A DNA stretch of 64,000 bases from Pelomonas sp965229315 (GTDB lineage Bacteria > Pseudomonadota > Gammaproteobacteria > Burkholderiales > Burkholderiaceae_C), in contig NZ_CBDDJA010000001.1 in the NCBI RefSeq assembly GCF_965229315.1, positions 620,001 through 684,000 of the forward strand, in the 5' to 3' direction. The position numbers were made by a program, and so were the translations under genes. Positions 25,851-36,487 of this stretch are shown here, piece by piece. A model generated the notes under the pieces. The model was not told the origin of the DNA. It saw only the letters and a program-made list of their open reading frames with translations, and made no database searches. Every line of letters begins with the position of its first letter. Positions within the stretch are counted from its first letter, which is position 1.

Positions 25851-25985
25851 TCACTTCTTGCGCGGCCTGGCGGCGGTGGCTGGCGGCGCCTTGGGCACGT
25901 CGCCGATGACGGTCTTCAACGGGCAGACCTTGTAGGCCGGGCACTTGGCGCAGCTGGCAACGAGGGCGATGGGGCAAAGCGTCAT
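25851..25985 (-). CDS. Small cysteine-containing protein
   Basis: A 44-residue protein, MTLCPIALVASCAKCPAYKVCPLKTVIGDV followed by a basic Pro/Ala tail. The four cysteines (C-x7-C-x2-C-x5-C) suggest a metal or Fe-S site. I recall similar short proteins with the CPIALVxxCxKCPxxxVCPLKxVIGD pattern in Burkholderiales, all without known function. It is the first of two small minus-strand genes. Confidence 0.6.
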   Translation of the reverse strand: MTLCPIALVASCAKCPAYKVCPLKTVIGDVPKAPPATAARPRKK

Positions 25986-26166
25986 GGCAGGCTCTCGTGG
26001 ACGATGGCGGGCTGAAGGGCAGGCTGGATGGCGGCGCCAGCATACGCCGCCATTCATCGCGCGTCAGGCACCATTCAACGCACCAAACTGCCAGCCGCCA
26101 TCGGCGCCATGGTGGCGCACCGGGCGGCCCGGATACTCGCGGCTATCCGATCCCTGGAGCCCTGCC

Positions 26167-27633
26167 ATGCCCTTCCCCGCCCGGCGCGCCTGTGCGCTCG
26201 CCGCCGCCCTGGCGCTCAGCGCGCCGCTGGCTCACGCGGCCTCGCCGCTGAAGCCCTGCCGCATCGACGGCATCCCCAACGAGCTGCAATGCGGCAGCGT
26301 GCAGCGCCCGCTGGACCCGGCGCGGCCGGACGGCGTGAAGATCGACATCCACTACCTCGTGGTCCCGGCGATGGCGCGCAACAAGCAGCCCGACGCCGTG
26401 CTGATGCTGGCCGGCGGCCCCGGCCAGAGCGCGATCAAGATCGCGGCGCGCGTGCTGCCGCGCCTGTCCAGGCTGAACAACCGGCGCGACCTGGTGTTCG
26501 TGGACCAGCGCGGCACCGGCCGCTCCGCGCCGCTGGACTGCCCGGACGACAGCAAGCTGCCCATCACCGAGCAGCTCGACACGGCCGCGCAGATGCGCCG
26601 CCTGGACGCCTGCCGCGCGGCACTCGAAAAGCTGCCCTACGGCCAGGACGGCGGCCTGCGTTTCTTCACGACGCCCATCGCCATGCAGGACATGGAGGCG
26701 GTGCGCGAGGCCCTGGGGGTGCCGCAATGGAACCTCATCGGCGGCAGCTACGGCACGCGCGCCGCGCTGGAGTACCTGCGCCAGTTCCCGACCCAGGTCC
26801 GGCGCACCATCATCGACGGCGTGGCGCCGCCGGACATGGTGCTGCCCGCCAGCTTCTCCACCGACGGGCAGGCCGCGCTGGACAAGCTGCTCGACGCCCA
26901 TGCCAAGACCCATCCCGGGCTGCGTGACGACTGGCGCAAGCTGCTCGCGTCGCTGCCGCGCGAGGTGACCGTGGCGCAGCCGTTGACCGGCGTGCCGGAG
27001 CGCTTCACAGTGGACCGCGAGCTGCTGCTGCGCGCGGTGCGCATGCCGCTGTACCAGCCCGCGCTGGCCGCCGCGCTGCCCGCCGCCATTCACGCAGCGG
27101 CGGCGGACGGCAACTTCGCCGGCCTGTTCGGCGTGACCACCGCCTTCGGCAGCAACCCGTCGATGCGCCTGGCGATGGGCATGCACTTCTCGGTGATCTG
27201 CGCCGAAGACGTGCCGCGCATCGCCCAGGCCAAGGACGCACCGGGTGCCGACTTCCGCGCCCAGGACGCCGAGATGTACAGCCGCGTCTGCAAGACCTGG
27301 CCCCGTGGCGACGTGCCAGCGGCGTTCTACGCCATCCCGCCCGCGCCCAGCCCCGTGCTGGTCATGAGCGGCGGCGCCGACCCGGCCACGCCGCCGCGCC
27401 ACGGCGAACGCGTCGCGAAGGCGCTGGGCGCCGGCCATGCGGCGCGTGTGCAGCACCTCGTCGTGCCCGAAGCCGGCCACGGCGTCATGGCCATCGGCTG
27501 CGTGCGCGACCTGATGTTCCGCTTCATCGACGCCAAGACCGACGCCGCCGCGCTGCCCCAGGAGGCCGCCTGCGCCACCCACATTCCACGCCCGCCGGCG
27601 TTCCAGCCCGTCCAGGGAGGGGCGGCGAAATGA
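26167..27633 (+). CDS. Exported alpha/beta-hydrolase, prolyl/tripeptidyl aminopeptidase-like
   Basis: A 488-residue secreted hydrolase. The signal peptide is MPFPARRACALAAALALSAPLAHA. Family motifs are the oxyanion GGPGQS near residue 80, DQRGTGRS near 115, the nucleophile GGSYGTRAALEYLRQFP near 193-210, the acid in SGGADPATPP, and the histidine in EAGHG. This is the layout of proline iminopeptidase/TAP-like (S33) enzymes. It heads an operon: the next gene, natA, starts within its stop (ATGA), followed by natB and a lipoprotein. A peptide-trimming role linked to the exporter is possible but inferred. Confidence 0.87.
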   Translation: MPFPARRACALAAALALSAPLAHAASPLKPCRIDGIPNELQCGSVQRPLDPARPDGVKIDIHYLVVPAMARNKQPDAVLMLAGGPGQSAIKIAARVLPRLSRLNNRRDLVFVDQRGTGRSAPLDCPDDSKLPITEQLDTAAQMRRLDACRAALEKLPYGQDGGLRFFTTPIAMQDMEAVREALGVPQWNLIGGSYGTRAALEYLRQFPTQVRRTIIDGVAPPDMVLPASFSTDGQAALDKLLDAHAKTHPGLRDDWRKLLASLPREVTVAQPLTGVPERFTVDRELLLRAVRMPLYQPALAAALPAAIHAAAADGNFAGLFGVTTAFGSNPSMRLAMGMHFSVICAEDVPRIAQAKDAPGADFRAQDAEMYSRVCKTWPRGDVPAAFYAIPPAPSPVLVMSGGADPATPPRHGERVAKALGAGHAARVQHLVVPEAGHGVMAIGCVRDLMFRFIDAKTDAAALPQEAACATHIPRPPAFQPVQGGAAK

Positions 27634-28412
27634 TCCACATCCAGGACGTTCACAAGCAGTTCGTCGCGCAGTCGGGCGGCAGCCTGTTCAAGCGTGCGCC
27701 CAAGCGCGTCGTGCGCGCCGTGCAGGGCGTGAGCCTGCGCGCGGACAACGGCCGCATCACCGGCCTGCTGGGCGCCAACGGCGCCGGCAAGACGACCACG
27801 CTGCGCATGCTGGCGGGGCTGTTCCCGCCGGACGCCGGCCAGATGGCCGTGGACGGCATCGTCGTGAAGGACGCACCGCTGAAGGCGCTCGCCCGCATGG
27901 GCATCCTGGGCGACGCGCACGGCCTGTACCCGCGCCTGTCCGCCCGCGAGAACATCGTCTACTACGGCCGGCTGCAGGGCATGGACGCCGGCGCCGCCGA
28001 CGCGCGGGCCGCCGAGCTGGCCCGGCTGCTGGACATGGGCGGCATCCTCGACCGCCGCGCCGAGGGCTTCAGCCAGGGCGAGCGCATGAAGACGGCGCTG
28101 GCCCGCGCGCTGGTGCACGACCCCGCCAACATCGTGCTGGACGAGCCCACCAACGGCCTGGACGTGCTGGCCACCCGCGCACTGCGCGAGGCCCTGCGCT
28201 GGCTGCGCAGCCCCGAGGGCGGCAGCAAGTGCATCGTCTTCTCCACGCACATCATGCAGGAGGTGGAGCACCTGTGCGACGAGGTCGTCGTCGTGTCCAA
28301 GGGCCGCAGCGTGGCGAACGGCAGCGTGCCGGAGCTGCTCGAACAAGCCGGCGAATCCCGCTTCGAGGACGCCTTCGTCAAACTTGCCTTCCCGGAAGAG
28401 GTGGCCGCATGA
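27630..28412 (+). CDS. natA: ABC-2 type exporter ATPase
   Basis: A 260-residue ATPase of the NatA/CcmA class. Walker A is GANGAGKTTT near residues 49-58, the signature is FSQGERMKTALARALVHDP, Walker B is NIVLDEPTNGLD, and the H-loop is FSTHIMQEVEHLCDEV. Together with the permease encoded next it should form an exporter like the sodium extruder NatAB of Bacillus. The ion or substrate is not determined by sequence. It overlaps the upstream hydrolase gene and the downstream permease by four bases each, which suggests coupled translation. Confidence 0.88.
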   Translation: MIHIQDVHKQFVAQSGGSLFKRAPKRVVRAVQGVSLRADNGRITGLLGANGAGKTTTLRMLAGLFPPDAGQMAVDGIVVKDAPLKALARMGILGDAHGLYPRLSARENIVYYGRLQGMDAGAADARAAELARLLDMGGILDRRAEGFSQGERMKTALARALVHDPANIVLDEPTNGLDVLATRALREALRWLRSPEGGSKCIVFSTHIMQEVEHLCDEVVVVSKGRSVANGSVPELLEQAGESRFEDAFVKLAFPEEVAA

Positions 28413-29572
28413 AGCTGGCTTTCCTAGTTTTTGCCAAGGAACTGACCGACGCGCTGCGCGACCGGCGCACGCTGCTGCGCCTGCTGATCCCCGCCGTGCT
28501 GATGGGGCCGGCGCTGCTGATGGCGCTGTCGGGCCTGATCGCGTCGATGGAGGAGCGCGCGGACCGCCGCGAGGTGCTGGTCGTGAACATGGAGGCCGCG
28601 CCCACGCTGAAGAACTTCATCGAGCGCCAGACCTTCACCATCAAGCCCGCGCCCGCGGACTACGAGGCCAAGCTGCGCGCCACCCGGCTGCTGGAGCCGG
28701 TGCTCGTCGTGCCCAAGGACTTCGAGGCCCGGCTGCTGGCCGGCGAGGCGCCGACGGTGGAGATCGTCAGCGACAGCGCCAACCAGCATGCGTCCGCCGG
28801 CGTCGGGCCCATCCAGCGCCTGCTGATGGGTTTCAATCGCGAGCGCGCCATGATCAACCTGGCGCTGCGTGGCGTGTCCACCGAGCTGCTGGAGCCCGTC
28901 GACATTGAGGAGCGCGACCTCGCCAGCGTGCAGGCGCGCATCGCGCGGCTGACCACCATCGTGCCGATGTTCATCATCATGGCCGTGCTGTACGGCGCGC
29001 TGACCGCCGCGCTGGACAGCACGGCCGGCGAACGCGAGCGCGGCTCGCTGGAGCCGCTGCTGATGAACCCGGTGCCGCACGGCGCCATCGTGGCAGGCAA
29101 GTGGGGTGCCGTCGCGCTGCTGGGCATGGCGGTGGCGCTGCTGTCCAGCCTGAGCTTCGTGCCCGCGCAATGGCTGCTCAGGAGCGACAGCCTGCAGGCG
29201 ATGTTCCAGTTCGGCACGCAGGAGGTGCTGTCCTTCTGGCTGCTGCAGATCCCGCTGGCGGCCGGCCTGTCGGCGCTGCTGATGGCGCTGGCCATCCGCT
29301 CCAAGACCTTCAAGGAGGCGCAGGCCGGCAGCACGCTGGTGGTCACGGCCGTCAGCCTGATGCCCATGGTCAGCATGCTGAACCCGGGCGGCGACGCGGC
29401 CTGGTACCCCTGGGTGCCAGGTCTTGCGCAGAACCAGCTGATGCTGGCCGTGCTCAAGGGCGAGGCGCTGCGCTGGAGCCAGGTGGTGCCCAGCATCGTC
29501 GTCGGCGCCGCGCTGACGGCGGTGGCACTGCTGTACGTGGCGCGCTCGATGCGCACGGCGGTGGCGCGATGA
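28409..29572 (+). CDS. natB: ABC-2 type exporter permease
   Basis: A 387-residue membrane protein of the NatB/ABC-2 family. One N-terminal helix (LIPAVLMGPALLMALSGLIAS) is followed by a periplasmic region of about 130 residues (residues 50-180), then five helices. AGERERGSLEPLLMNPV is the hallmark cytoplasmic helix of ABC-2 permeases. It pairs with the ATPase encoded immediately upstream. The ATGA overlaps at both ends put it in the hydrolase-natA-natB-lipoprotein operon. Confidence 0.87.
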   Translation: MKLAFLVFAKELTDALRDRRTLLRLLIPAVLMGPALLMALSGLIASMEERADRREVLVVNMEAAPTLKNFIERQTFTIKPAPADYEAKLRATRLLEPVLVVPKDFEARLLAGEAPTVEIVSDSANQHASAGVGPIQRLLMGFNRERAMINLALRGVSTELLEPVDIEERDLASVQARIARLTTIVPMFIIMAVLYGALTAALDSTAGERERGSLEPLLMNPVPHGAIVAGKWGAVALLGMAVALLSSLSFVPAQWLLRSDSLQAMFQFGTQEVLSFWLLQIPLAAGLSALLMALAIRSKTFKEAQAGSTLVVTAVSLMPMVSMLNPGGDAAWYPWVPGLAQNQLMLAVLKGEALRWSQVVPSIVVGAALTAVALLYVARSMRTAVAR

Positions 29573-30072
29573 AGCGGCTGGCAGGCCCCCTGCTCGCGGC
29601 AGCGCTGTCCGGCTGCGCCGGCCTCGGCAGCTTCGAGCCCGCCACGCCGCCGGACTACACCGGCCCGACCGTCAACGTGGCCGACCAGGCGCAGCAGGCG
29701 AGCGGCCAGCTGCTGCACGTGTTCGAGATGACGCAGGTGGACGGCCGCCGGCTGTCCAGCACCAGCATGGCCACGGTGCGGGCCAACCAGGGCCGCGGGT
29801 TTGCCGTGGCGCCGGTGGCGCTGACCAACGAGCTGCCCGTGCGCCCCGCGCGCGTGCGGTTGCAGGCCGCCACGCAGTACGCCGCGCCCATCCTGGCCAT
29901 GACCAACCCGACCTGCCGCGTGCAGGGCGAGGTGGTGTTCACGCCGGAGGCCGGCAAGGCCTATCGCGTGGCCGGGCGCATCGCCCCCGAGGCCTGCGAG
30001 GCGTGGATCGAGGATCTGGCCACGCACCAGCCGGTGACCGAGACGGTCGCGGGCAAAGGCACCAAGCCCTAA
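29569..30072 (+). CDS. Putative lipoprotein of the natAB operon
   Basis: A 167-residue protein that I do not recognise. MKRLAGPLLAAALSGCAGLGSF carries a lipobox (LSGC), so it should be lipid-anchored at about Cys16. The body is short and beta-rich, with two cysteines (NPTCRVQG and APEACEAW) that could form a disulfide. It begins inside the natB stop (ATGA) and its stop overlaps the end of a convergent gene. Operon position suggests an envelope partner of the exporter. Confidence 0.72.
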   Translation: MKRLAGPLLAAALSGCAGLGSFEPATPPDYTGPTVNVADQAQQASGQLLHVFEMTQVDGRRLSSTSMATVRANQGRGFAVAPVALTNELPVRPARVRLQAATQYAAPILAMTNPTCRVQGEVVFTPEAGKAYRVAGRIAPEACEAWIEDLATHQPVTETVAGKGTKP

Positions 30073-30566
30073 CCCAACCGCCGGGCGGCGGCCCCGAGCA
30101 GCGCCCGCGAATACGCGCGGTGAAAGCCCAGCAGCGCGTGGAAGAGCCAGCCGAAGCGCGGCTGGCCGCCCTCCTCGCGGCGGCGAGGCATGAACGCGGA
30201 GCCGAACCACAGCGTCGTGCCGCCCTCGCCCGCTTCTGCCTTGAACCAGGACCGCGTGACGCCGCTGTCCTCGTGCATCAGCATCTCGTCGCCCTCGCGG
30301 GCCTCGACGGTCCAGGCGGCCATGCGCCGGTCCTCACCCTGCGCCAGCGCGCGGATGTCGGCATCCGTGGACGGGCGGCCTGTGCGGGCGATCAGCCAGC
30401 GTTCGAGCTTGAACAGGCGCGTCGTGTAGAACGCCTCGACGAATTCGGCGAGGCTCACGGAGCGCGGCAGCATCAACCTGTAGGCATCGGCAAACGAATT
30501 GCGCTCGGCGGCCAGGCGGCCCAGCAGGCTGGTGGGCGGGACGGCGGCGTCGGTGATGATGGGCAT
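30069..30566 (-). CDS. Conserved hypothetical protein
   Basis: A 165-residue soluble protein that I do not recognise as a named domain. It has SLAEFVEAFYTTRLFKLERWLI, ALAQGEDRRMAAWTVEAREGDEMLM and a C-terminal FGWLFHALLGFHRAYSRALLGAAARR. This aromatic-rich layout recalls small lipid- or ligand-binding proteins. It converges with the natAB operon with a four-base overlap of stops. The sequence looks coding throughout. Confidence 0.7.
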   Translation of the reverse strand: MPIITDAAVPPTSLLGRLAAERNSFADAYRLMLPRSVSLAEFVEAFYTTRLFKLERWLIARTGRPSTDADIRALAQGEDRRMAAWTVEAREGDEMLMHEDSGVTRSWFKAEAGEGGTTLWFGSAFMPRRREEGGQPRFGWLFHALLGFHRAYSRALLGAAARRLG

Positions 30567-30602
30567 GGGTGCGGTCGATTGTGGGGCCGGCTCGCAAGCG
30601 CA

Positions 30603-30860
30603 TCAGCCCGGGGCGGTCGTCTCTTCCATCCAGCCCAGCCAGCGCATCGCCTGCGCCCGGCTTTCGCCACACATGTCTTCGCTCGGCTGCAAGGAGCTGC
30701 AGACCGCTGGCCGATCCGGCCGCCCAAAAATCCTGCAGCGCTCGTCCTCGCCGAGCTGGACACAGCGCACCCCGGCAGGTTTGCCGCCTGGCATTCCGGG
30801 GATGGCGCTGGAGATTGACGGCGCAATGCAGCAGGCGGCGCAACGGGGGCGGCAGTCCAT
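30603..30860 (-). CDS. YkgJ-family cysteine cluster protein
   Basis: An 85-residue protein with MDCRPRCAACCIAPSISS, then GVRCVQLGEDERCRIFGRPDRPAVCSSLQP and MCGE. The C-x3-C-x2-CC start and the later C...C...C pattern define the YkgJ/Flp zinc- or iron-chelating cluster family. The role is unknown. It is an isolated minus-strand gene, 37 bp upstream of the gene ending at 30566, and may be co-transcribed with it. Confidence 0.82.
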   Translation of the reverse strand: MDCRPRCAACCIAPSISSAIPGMPGGKPAGVRCVQLGEDERCRIFGRPDRPAVCSSLQPSEDMCGESRAQAMRWLGWMEETTAPG

Positions 30861-30944
30861 GGTGAAAAGGGTGAGACGACGGGTGAGAGACAGGGATTGT
30901 CGATGCGCGCCCCGCTACATTCAGGGAACACCAGGGTTATCACT

Positions 30945-31601
30945 ATGCTGCTCCGCACCGGCCTCGTCCTCGCGCTTTGCCTGACAACAGCAGGGCATGT
31001 CGCCCAGGCCCAGGGCCAGACACCGCCGCGCCTACCGCCGGTCGACCAGGCCACCTCGGTGCCCGACTTCTTCAGCTTTCGCGCCCGGCTGCAAGCCGCC
31101 GTCGCCCGACACGACGGCGCCGCCGTGCTGGCGGCGCTCGGCAAGGACGTGGAGCTGTCCTTCGGCGGCGAGCACGGCATCGAGGACTTCAAGGCGATGT
31201 GGAAGCCTGACACCGCCGACAGCCTGTTGTGGGACACGCTGGCAACCGTGCTGTCGCTGGGCGGCAGCTTCGACGGGCACGGGCGCTTCTTGGCGCCTTA
31301 CGTCACGTCCACCTGGCCGCGCGGCTCGGACATCTACACCGCGGTCGCGGCGGTGGGCAGCAGCGTGAATGTGCGTGCGGCGGCCAGCGATACCGCGCCG
31401 GTCGTCGCTAACCTGGACTTCTCCATCGTCGACACCGCTGATCAGTCCGGCGAGCCCACGAGCTGGGTCGGCGTGAAGCTGCCGTCCGGCCAGGTCGGCC
31501 ACGTCCGCTCAACGCAGGTGCGCAGCCCCATCGACTACCGCATCGGCTTTTCCCAGGTGCAAGGCCGCTGGCAGATCGACTATTTCCTGGCAGGCGACTG
31601 A
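30945..31601 (+). CDS. Exported protein with SH3-like domain
   Basis: A 218-residue protein. The ATG at 30945 gives a signal peptide (MLLRTGLVLALCLTTAGHVAQAQG). The in-frame ATG at 30903 would hide it. Residues about 60-120 are unassigned. Residues 140-185 resemble a bacterial SH3 repeat (AVAAVGSSVNVRAAASDTAPVVANLDFS, then GVKLPSGQVGHVRSTQVRSP), the usual cell-wall or peptide-binding module. The end, VQGRWQIDYFLAGD, is typical of periplasmic proteins of this kind. It precedes mnmG by 114 bp. Confidence 0.75.
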   Translation: MLLRTGLVLALCLTTAGHVAQAQGQTPPRLPPVDQATSVPDFFSFRARLQAAVARHDGAAVLAALGKDVELSFGGEHGIEDFKAMWKPDTADSLLWDTLATVLSLGGSFDGHGRFLAPYVTSTWPRGSDIYTAVAAVGSSVNVRAAASDTAPVVANLDFSIVDTADQSGEPTSWVGVKLPSGQVGHVRSTQVRSPIDYRIGFSQVQGRWQIDYFLAGD

Positions 31602-31641
31602 TCTCACGCGCCGCCCCAGGGCAAGCGGCCCATGGGGTGAC

Positions 31642-31650
31642 TTATCCACA
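31642..31650 (+). promoter_or_regulatory. Consensus DnaA box upstream of mnmG
   Basis: TTATCCACA, a perfect match to the DnaA box consensus, lies 66 bp before the mnmG start. A single box next to mnmG/gidA is common in oriC-proximal regions. No box cluster or dnaA gene is present here, so it may only regulate mnmG. Confidence 0.7.
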
Positions 31651-31715
31651 GCCGCTTCGTAAAATTCGGGGTTTGCCCGAGCGCTCGCGCGGGCCACGTT
31701 CTTTCCAGGACCGAG

Positions 31716-33664
<1,949 letters not shown>

Positions 33665-33668
<4 letters not shown>

Positions 33669-34291
33669 AGGACACGCTCGAACGCGCCGCCCGCGAACTG
33701 GGCCTGGATCTCAGCGACGCCCAGCTCGACCAGTTGCTGGACTATCTGGCCCTGCTGCAGAAGTGGAACAAGGTCTACAACCTGACGGCCGTGCGTGACC
33801 CGGCGCAGATGCTCAGCCACCACTTGGTGGACAGCTTGTCGGTCATCGCGACGCTGCAGCGCCACGGCGCACCTGCACGGCTGATGGACGTGGGCGCCGG
33901 TGGCGGGCTGCCCGGCGTGGTCATCGCCATCTGCTGCCCCGGCACGGACGTGACCTGCGTGGATGCGGTGGCGAAGAAGGCCACCTTCATCCAGCAGGTG
34001 GCGGCGGAGCTGAAGCTGCCCCACCTGCATGGCGTGCACAGCCGGGTGGAGCAGCTGAAGATCGACTCCTTCGGCGTCATCACCTCCCGCGCCTTCGCCT
34101 CGCTGCTGGACTTCACCACCCTCACCCGCCAGCACCTGGCACCGGACGCGGTCTGGCTCGCGATGAAGGGCCAGCACCCGGCCGACGAAATCGCCGCGCT
34201 GCCTGCCGACGTGGACGTGTTTCACGTGGAACAGTTGGCCGTGCCAGGCCTGGATGCGCAGCGCTGCATCGTTTGGATGCGGCCCCGCTGA
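33665..34291 (+). CDS. rsmG: 16S rRNA (guanine-527-N7)-methyltransferase RsmG (GidB)
   Basis: A 208-residue SAM-dependent methyltransferase that methylates N7 of G527 in 16S rRNA, a site linked to streptomycin response. LMDVGAGGGLPGVVIAI about residues 76-92 is the SAM-binding loop, and the N-terminal LLQKWNKVYNLTAVRDP is the usual RsmG signature. It overlaps mnmG by four bases (ATGA). A near-perfect parS site lies in its 3' end. The length matches the E. coli enzyme (207). Confidence 0.95.
34218..34233. promoter_or_regulatory. parS: Probable parS site within rsmG
   Basis: TGTTTCACGTGGAACA differs from the parS consensus at one base (A to G in the right half) and lies in rsmG codons about 185-190. 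It is the third site in 1.1 kb. Confidence 0.85.
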
Positions 34292-34352
34292 AGCAGCACC
34301 GGGCTGTGGGCCGCTCGCTTAAACTGGCCGCCCCACCCCGTCGCCCACCCAC

Positions 34353-34967
34353 ATGTTCGGCATCGCAGACTACGGCGCCTTCGTCGCCGCCATCGTGATC
34401 TTTCTTGCGATCCCGGGCCCCGGCAACCTGGCCCTCATCACGTCCACCGGCAAAGGCGGCGTGCGCGGCGGGCTGGCCGCCACGCTGGGCATCATCGCCG
34501 GCGACCAGGTGCTGCTGTGGCTGGCCGTGGCCGGCGTGGCGGCGCTGCTGGCCGCCTACCCGGCCGCCTTCCACGCCGTGCAGTGGCTGGGCGCCGGCTA
34601 CCTGGCCTGGATGGGCTGGCGCATGCTGGCCGCCAAACCGGGCGACGCACCCGTGCTCAACATCCGGCCGCGCCACTACTTCCGGCAGGCGGCGCTCATC
34701 ACGCTGCTCAATCCCAAGGCCATCGTGTTCTACATGGCCTTCTTCCCGCTGTTCGTCGACCCGGCGCGGCACCAGGGCGCCCTGACCTTCGCGGCGATGG
34801 CGGCCACCATCGCGGCGCTGACCTTCCTGTACGGCCTGGCGGCCGTGCTGCTCACTCACTTCCTCGCCGCGCGGCTGCGCGCCAGGCCCTGGATCACGCG
34901 TGCGCTGAACCGGGTGGCCGGCGTCTGTCTGATCGGCTTTGGCGTCCGGCTGGCCCTGTCCAAGTAG
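34353..34967 (+). CDS. LysE-family amino-acid exporter
   Basis: A 204-residue inner-membrane protein with the LysE/RhtB pattern: six hydrophobic helices, the early PGPGNLALITSTGKGGVRGGLAATLGIIAGD motif and ITLLNPKAIVFYMAFFPLF in the middle. Members export amino acids or homoserine lactones, but the substrate is not known here. It sits between rsmG and parA and ends 3 bp before the parA ATG, so it is part of the same transcript. Confidence 0.9.
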   Translation: MFGIADYGAFVAAIVIFLAIPGPGNLALITSTGKGGVRGGLAATLGIIAGDQVLLWLAVAGVAALLAAYPAAFHAVQWLGAGYLAWMGWRMLAAKPGDAPVLNIRPRHYFRQAALITLLNPKAIVFYMAFFPLFVDPARHQGALTFAAMAATIAALTFLYGLAAVLLTHFLAARLRARPWITRALNRVAGVCLIGFGVRLALSK

Positions 34968-34970
34968 AAG

Positions 34971-35747
34971 ATGGCATCCAAGATTTTCTGCATCGCCAAC
35001 CAGAAGGGCGGCGTCGGCAAGACCACCACCACCGTCAACCTCGCCGCCGGCCTGGCGCAGATCGGCCAGCGGGTTCTGGTCGTCGACCTGGACCCACAGG
35101 GCAACGCCACCATGGGCTCCGGCATCGACAAGCGCAAGCTCGAGTTGACCGTCTACGACGTGCTGCTGGAGTCCGCTTCCATCGCGGAGGCCCGCGTGCG
35201 CGCCGACAAGGCCGGCTACGACGTGCTGGGCGCCAACCGCGAGCTGGCCGGTGCCGAGGTGGACCTGGTCGCGCTGGAGCGCCGCGAGAAGCGCATCAAG
35301 ACGGCCCTCGCGGAAGTCGCCGAGGACTACGACTTCGTGCTGATCGACTGCCCGCCGTCGCTGTCCATGCTGACGCTCAACGGCCTGTGCAGCGCCCACG
35401 GCGTCATCGTGCCCATGCAGTGCGAGTATTTCGCGCTGGAGGGCCTGACCGACCTGGTCAACACGATCAAGCAGATCCACGCCAACCTGAACCCCGACCT
35501 GCAGATCATCGGCCTGCTGCGCGTCATGTTCGACCCGCGCATCACGCTGCAGCAGCAGGTCAGCGACCAGCTCAAGACGCACTTCGGCAACAAGGTGTTC
35601 GACACCGTCATCCCGCGCAACGTGCGGCTGGCCGAGGCACCCAGCTACGGGCTGCCGGGTGTCGTGTTCGACCCCGCCTCCAAGGGTGCGCAGGCCTTCG
35701 TCGAGTTCGCCAAGGAAATGGTGCGGCGCATCGAGACGATGCGGTGA
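34971..35747 (+). CDS. parA: Chromosome partitioning ATPase ParA (Soj)
   Basis: A 258-residue deviant Walker ATPase. IANQKGGVGKTTTTVNLAAGL at residues 8-28 carries the signature lysine of the ParA/MinD class, with VVDLDPQGNA and IDCPPSLSMLTLNGL downstream. It has no N-terminal HTH, so it is a chromosomal, not plasmid Ia, type. It should drive ori segregation with ParB and the parS sites in mnmG/rsmG. The next gene starts within its stop codon. Unusually, parB is not next but at 43127. Confidence 0.96.
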   Translation: MASKIFCIANQKGGVGKTTTTVNLAAGLAQIGQRVLVVDLDPQGNATMGSGIDKRKLELTVYDVLLESASIAEARVRADKAGYDVLGANRELAGAEVDLVALERREKRIKTALAEVAEDYDFVLIDCPPSLSMLTLNGLCSAHGVIVPMQCEYFALEGLTDLVNTIKQIHANLNPDLQIIGLLRVMFDPRITLQQQVSDQLKTHFGNKVFDTVIPRNVRLAEAPSYGLPGVVFDPASKGAQAFVEFAKEMVRRIETMR

Positions 35748-36487
35748 GCCCCCTCGCCCTGCGCGCCGAACTGGCCGGCCTCGACGCCAGCGCCCCGCCC
35801 CAGCAGGCCGACATCGACGGCTGGCTGATCCGCCTGTCGCCCGGCAAGGCCAAGCGCTCGCGCTGCATCAACGCCCTGCGCGAAGGCACGCTGCCGCTGG
35901 ACGAGCTGCTGGCCCGCTGCCAGCAGGCCTATGACGCCGCCGGCCTGCCAATGGCCATCCGCGTGACACCCTGGAGCCAGCCGGCCGACCTGGACGACCG
36001 GCTGGCCGCCAAGAGCTGGGGCGCGTTCGATGCGGCCGACGTGATGCTGCTGGACGCGCTGGTGCCGGACACCTCGCCAGTCCCGCTCCAGGCCCTGTCC
36101 GCACCGGCGTATGCAGCCACGGTCGGCGCACTGCGCGGCTCCACGGCCACGGCCATCGACGCCCACGCGCAGCGCATTGCTAACGCCCCGGTCACCTACC
36201 AGGGCTTCGCGCTGAACGACGGTGCCGGCCAGCTGCTGGCCTGCGGACAGATGGTGGTGGACGGCGATCTTGTGGGCCTGTATGACATTGCCTCGGCCGT
36301 CCCGCGCCAGGGCCATGCGGACCGGCTGTGCCGCGCGCTGCTGACCCTTGCCCACGCCCAGGGTGCGCGGCAGGCCTACCTGCAGGTGGGCAGCGACAAC
36401 GCCATCGCGCAGCGCCTGTACACGCGCATGGGCTTCGTGTTCGCCTACCGCTACCACTACCGCAGCCCGGAGGCGGTGCTGGCATGA
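35744..36487 (+). CDS. GNAT-family N-acetyltransferase
   Basis: A 247-residue protein with a GTG start overlapping the parA stop (GTGA). The C-terminal half contains the GNAT core: GLYDIASAVPRQGHADRLCRALL resembles the acetyl-CoA-binding loop (R/Q-x-x-G-x-A/G), and AYLQVGSDNAIAQRLYTRMGFVFAYRYHYR is the C-terminal helix-strand. The N-terminal 120 residues (WLIRLSPGKAKRSRCINALR) are typical of two-domain GNATs. The acceptor is unknown. Overlaps at both ends place it in the parA transcript. Confidence 0.85.
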   Translation: MSPLALRAELAGLDASAPPQQADIDGWLIRLSPGKAKRSRCINALREGTLPLDELLARCQQAYDAAGLPMAIRVTPWSQPADLDDRLAAKSWGAFDAADVMLLDALVPDTSPVPLQALSAPAYAATVGALRGSTATAIDAHAQRIANAPVTYQGFALNDGAGQLLACGQMVVDGDLVGLYDIASAVPRQGHADRLCRALLTLAHAQGARQAYLQVGSDNAIAQRLYTRMGFVFAYRYHYRSPEAVLA

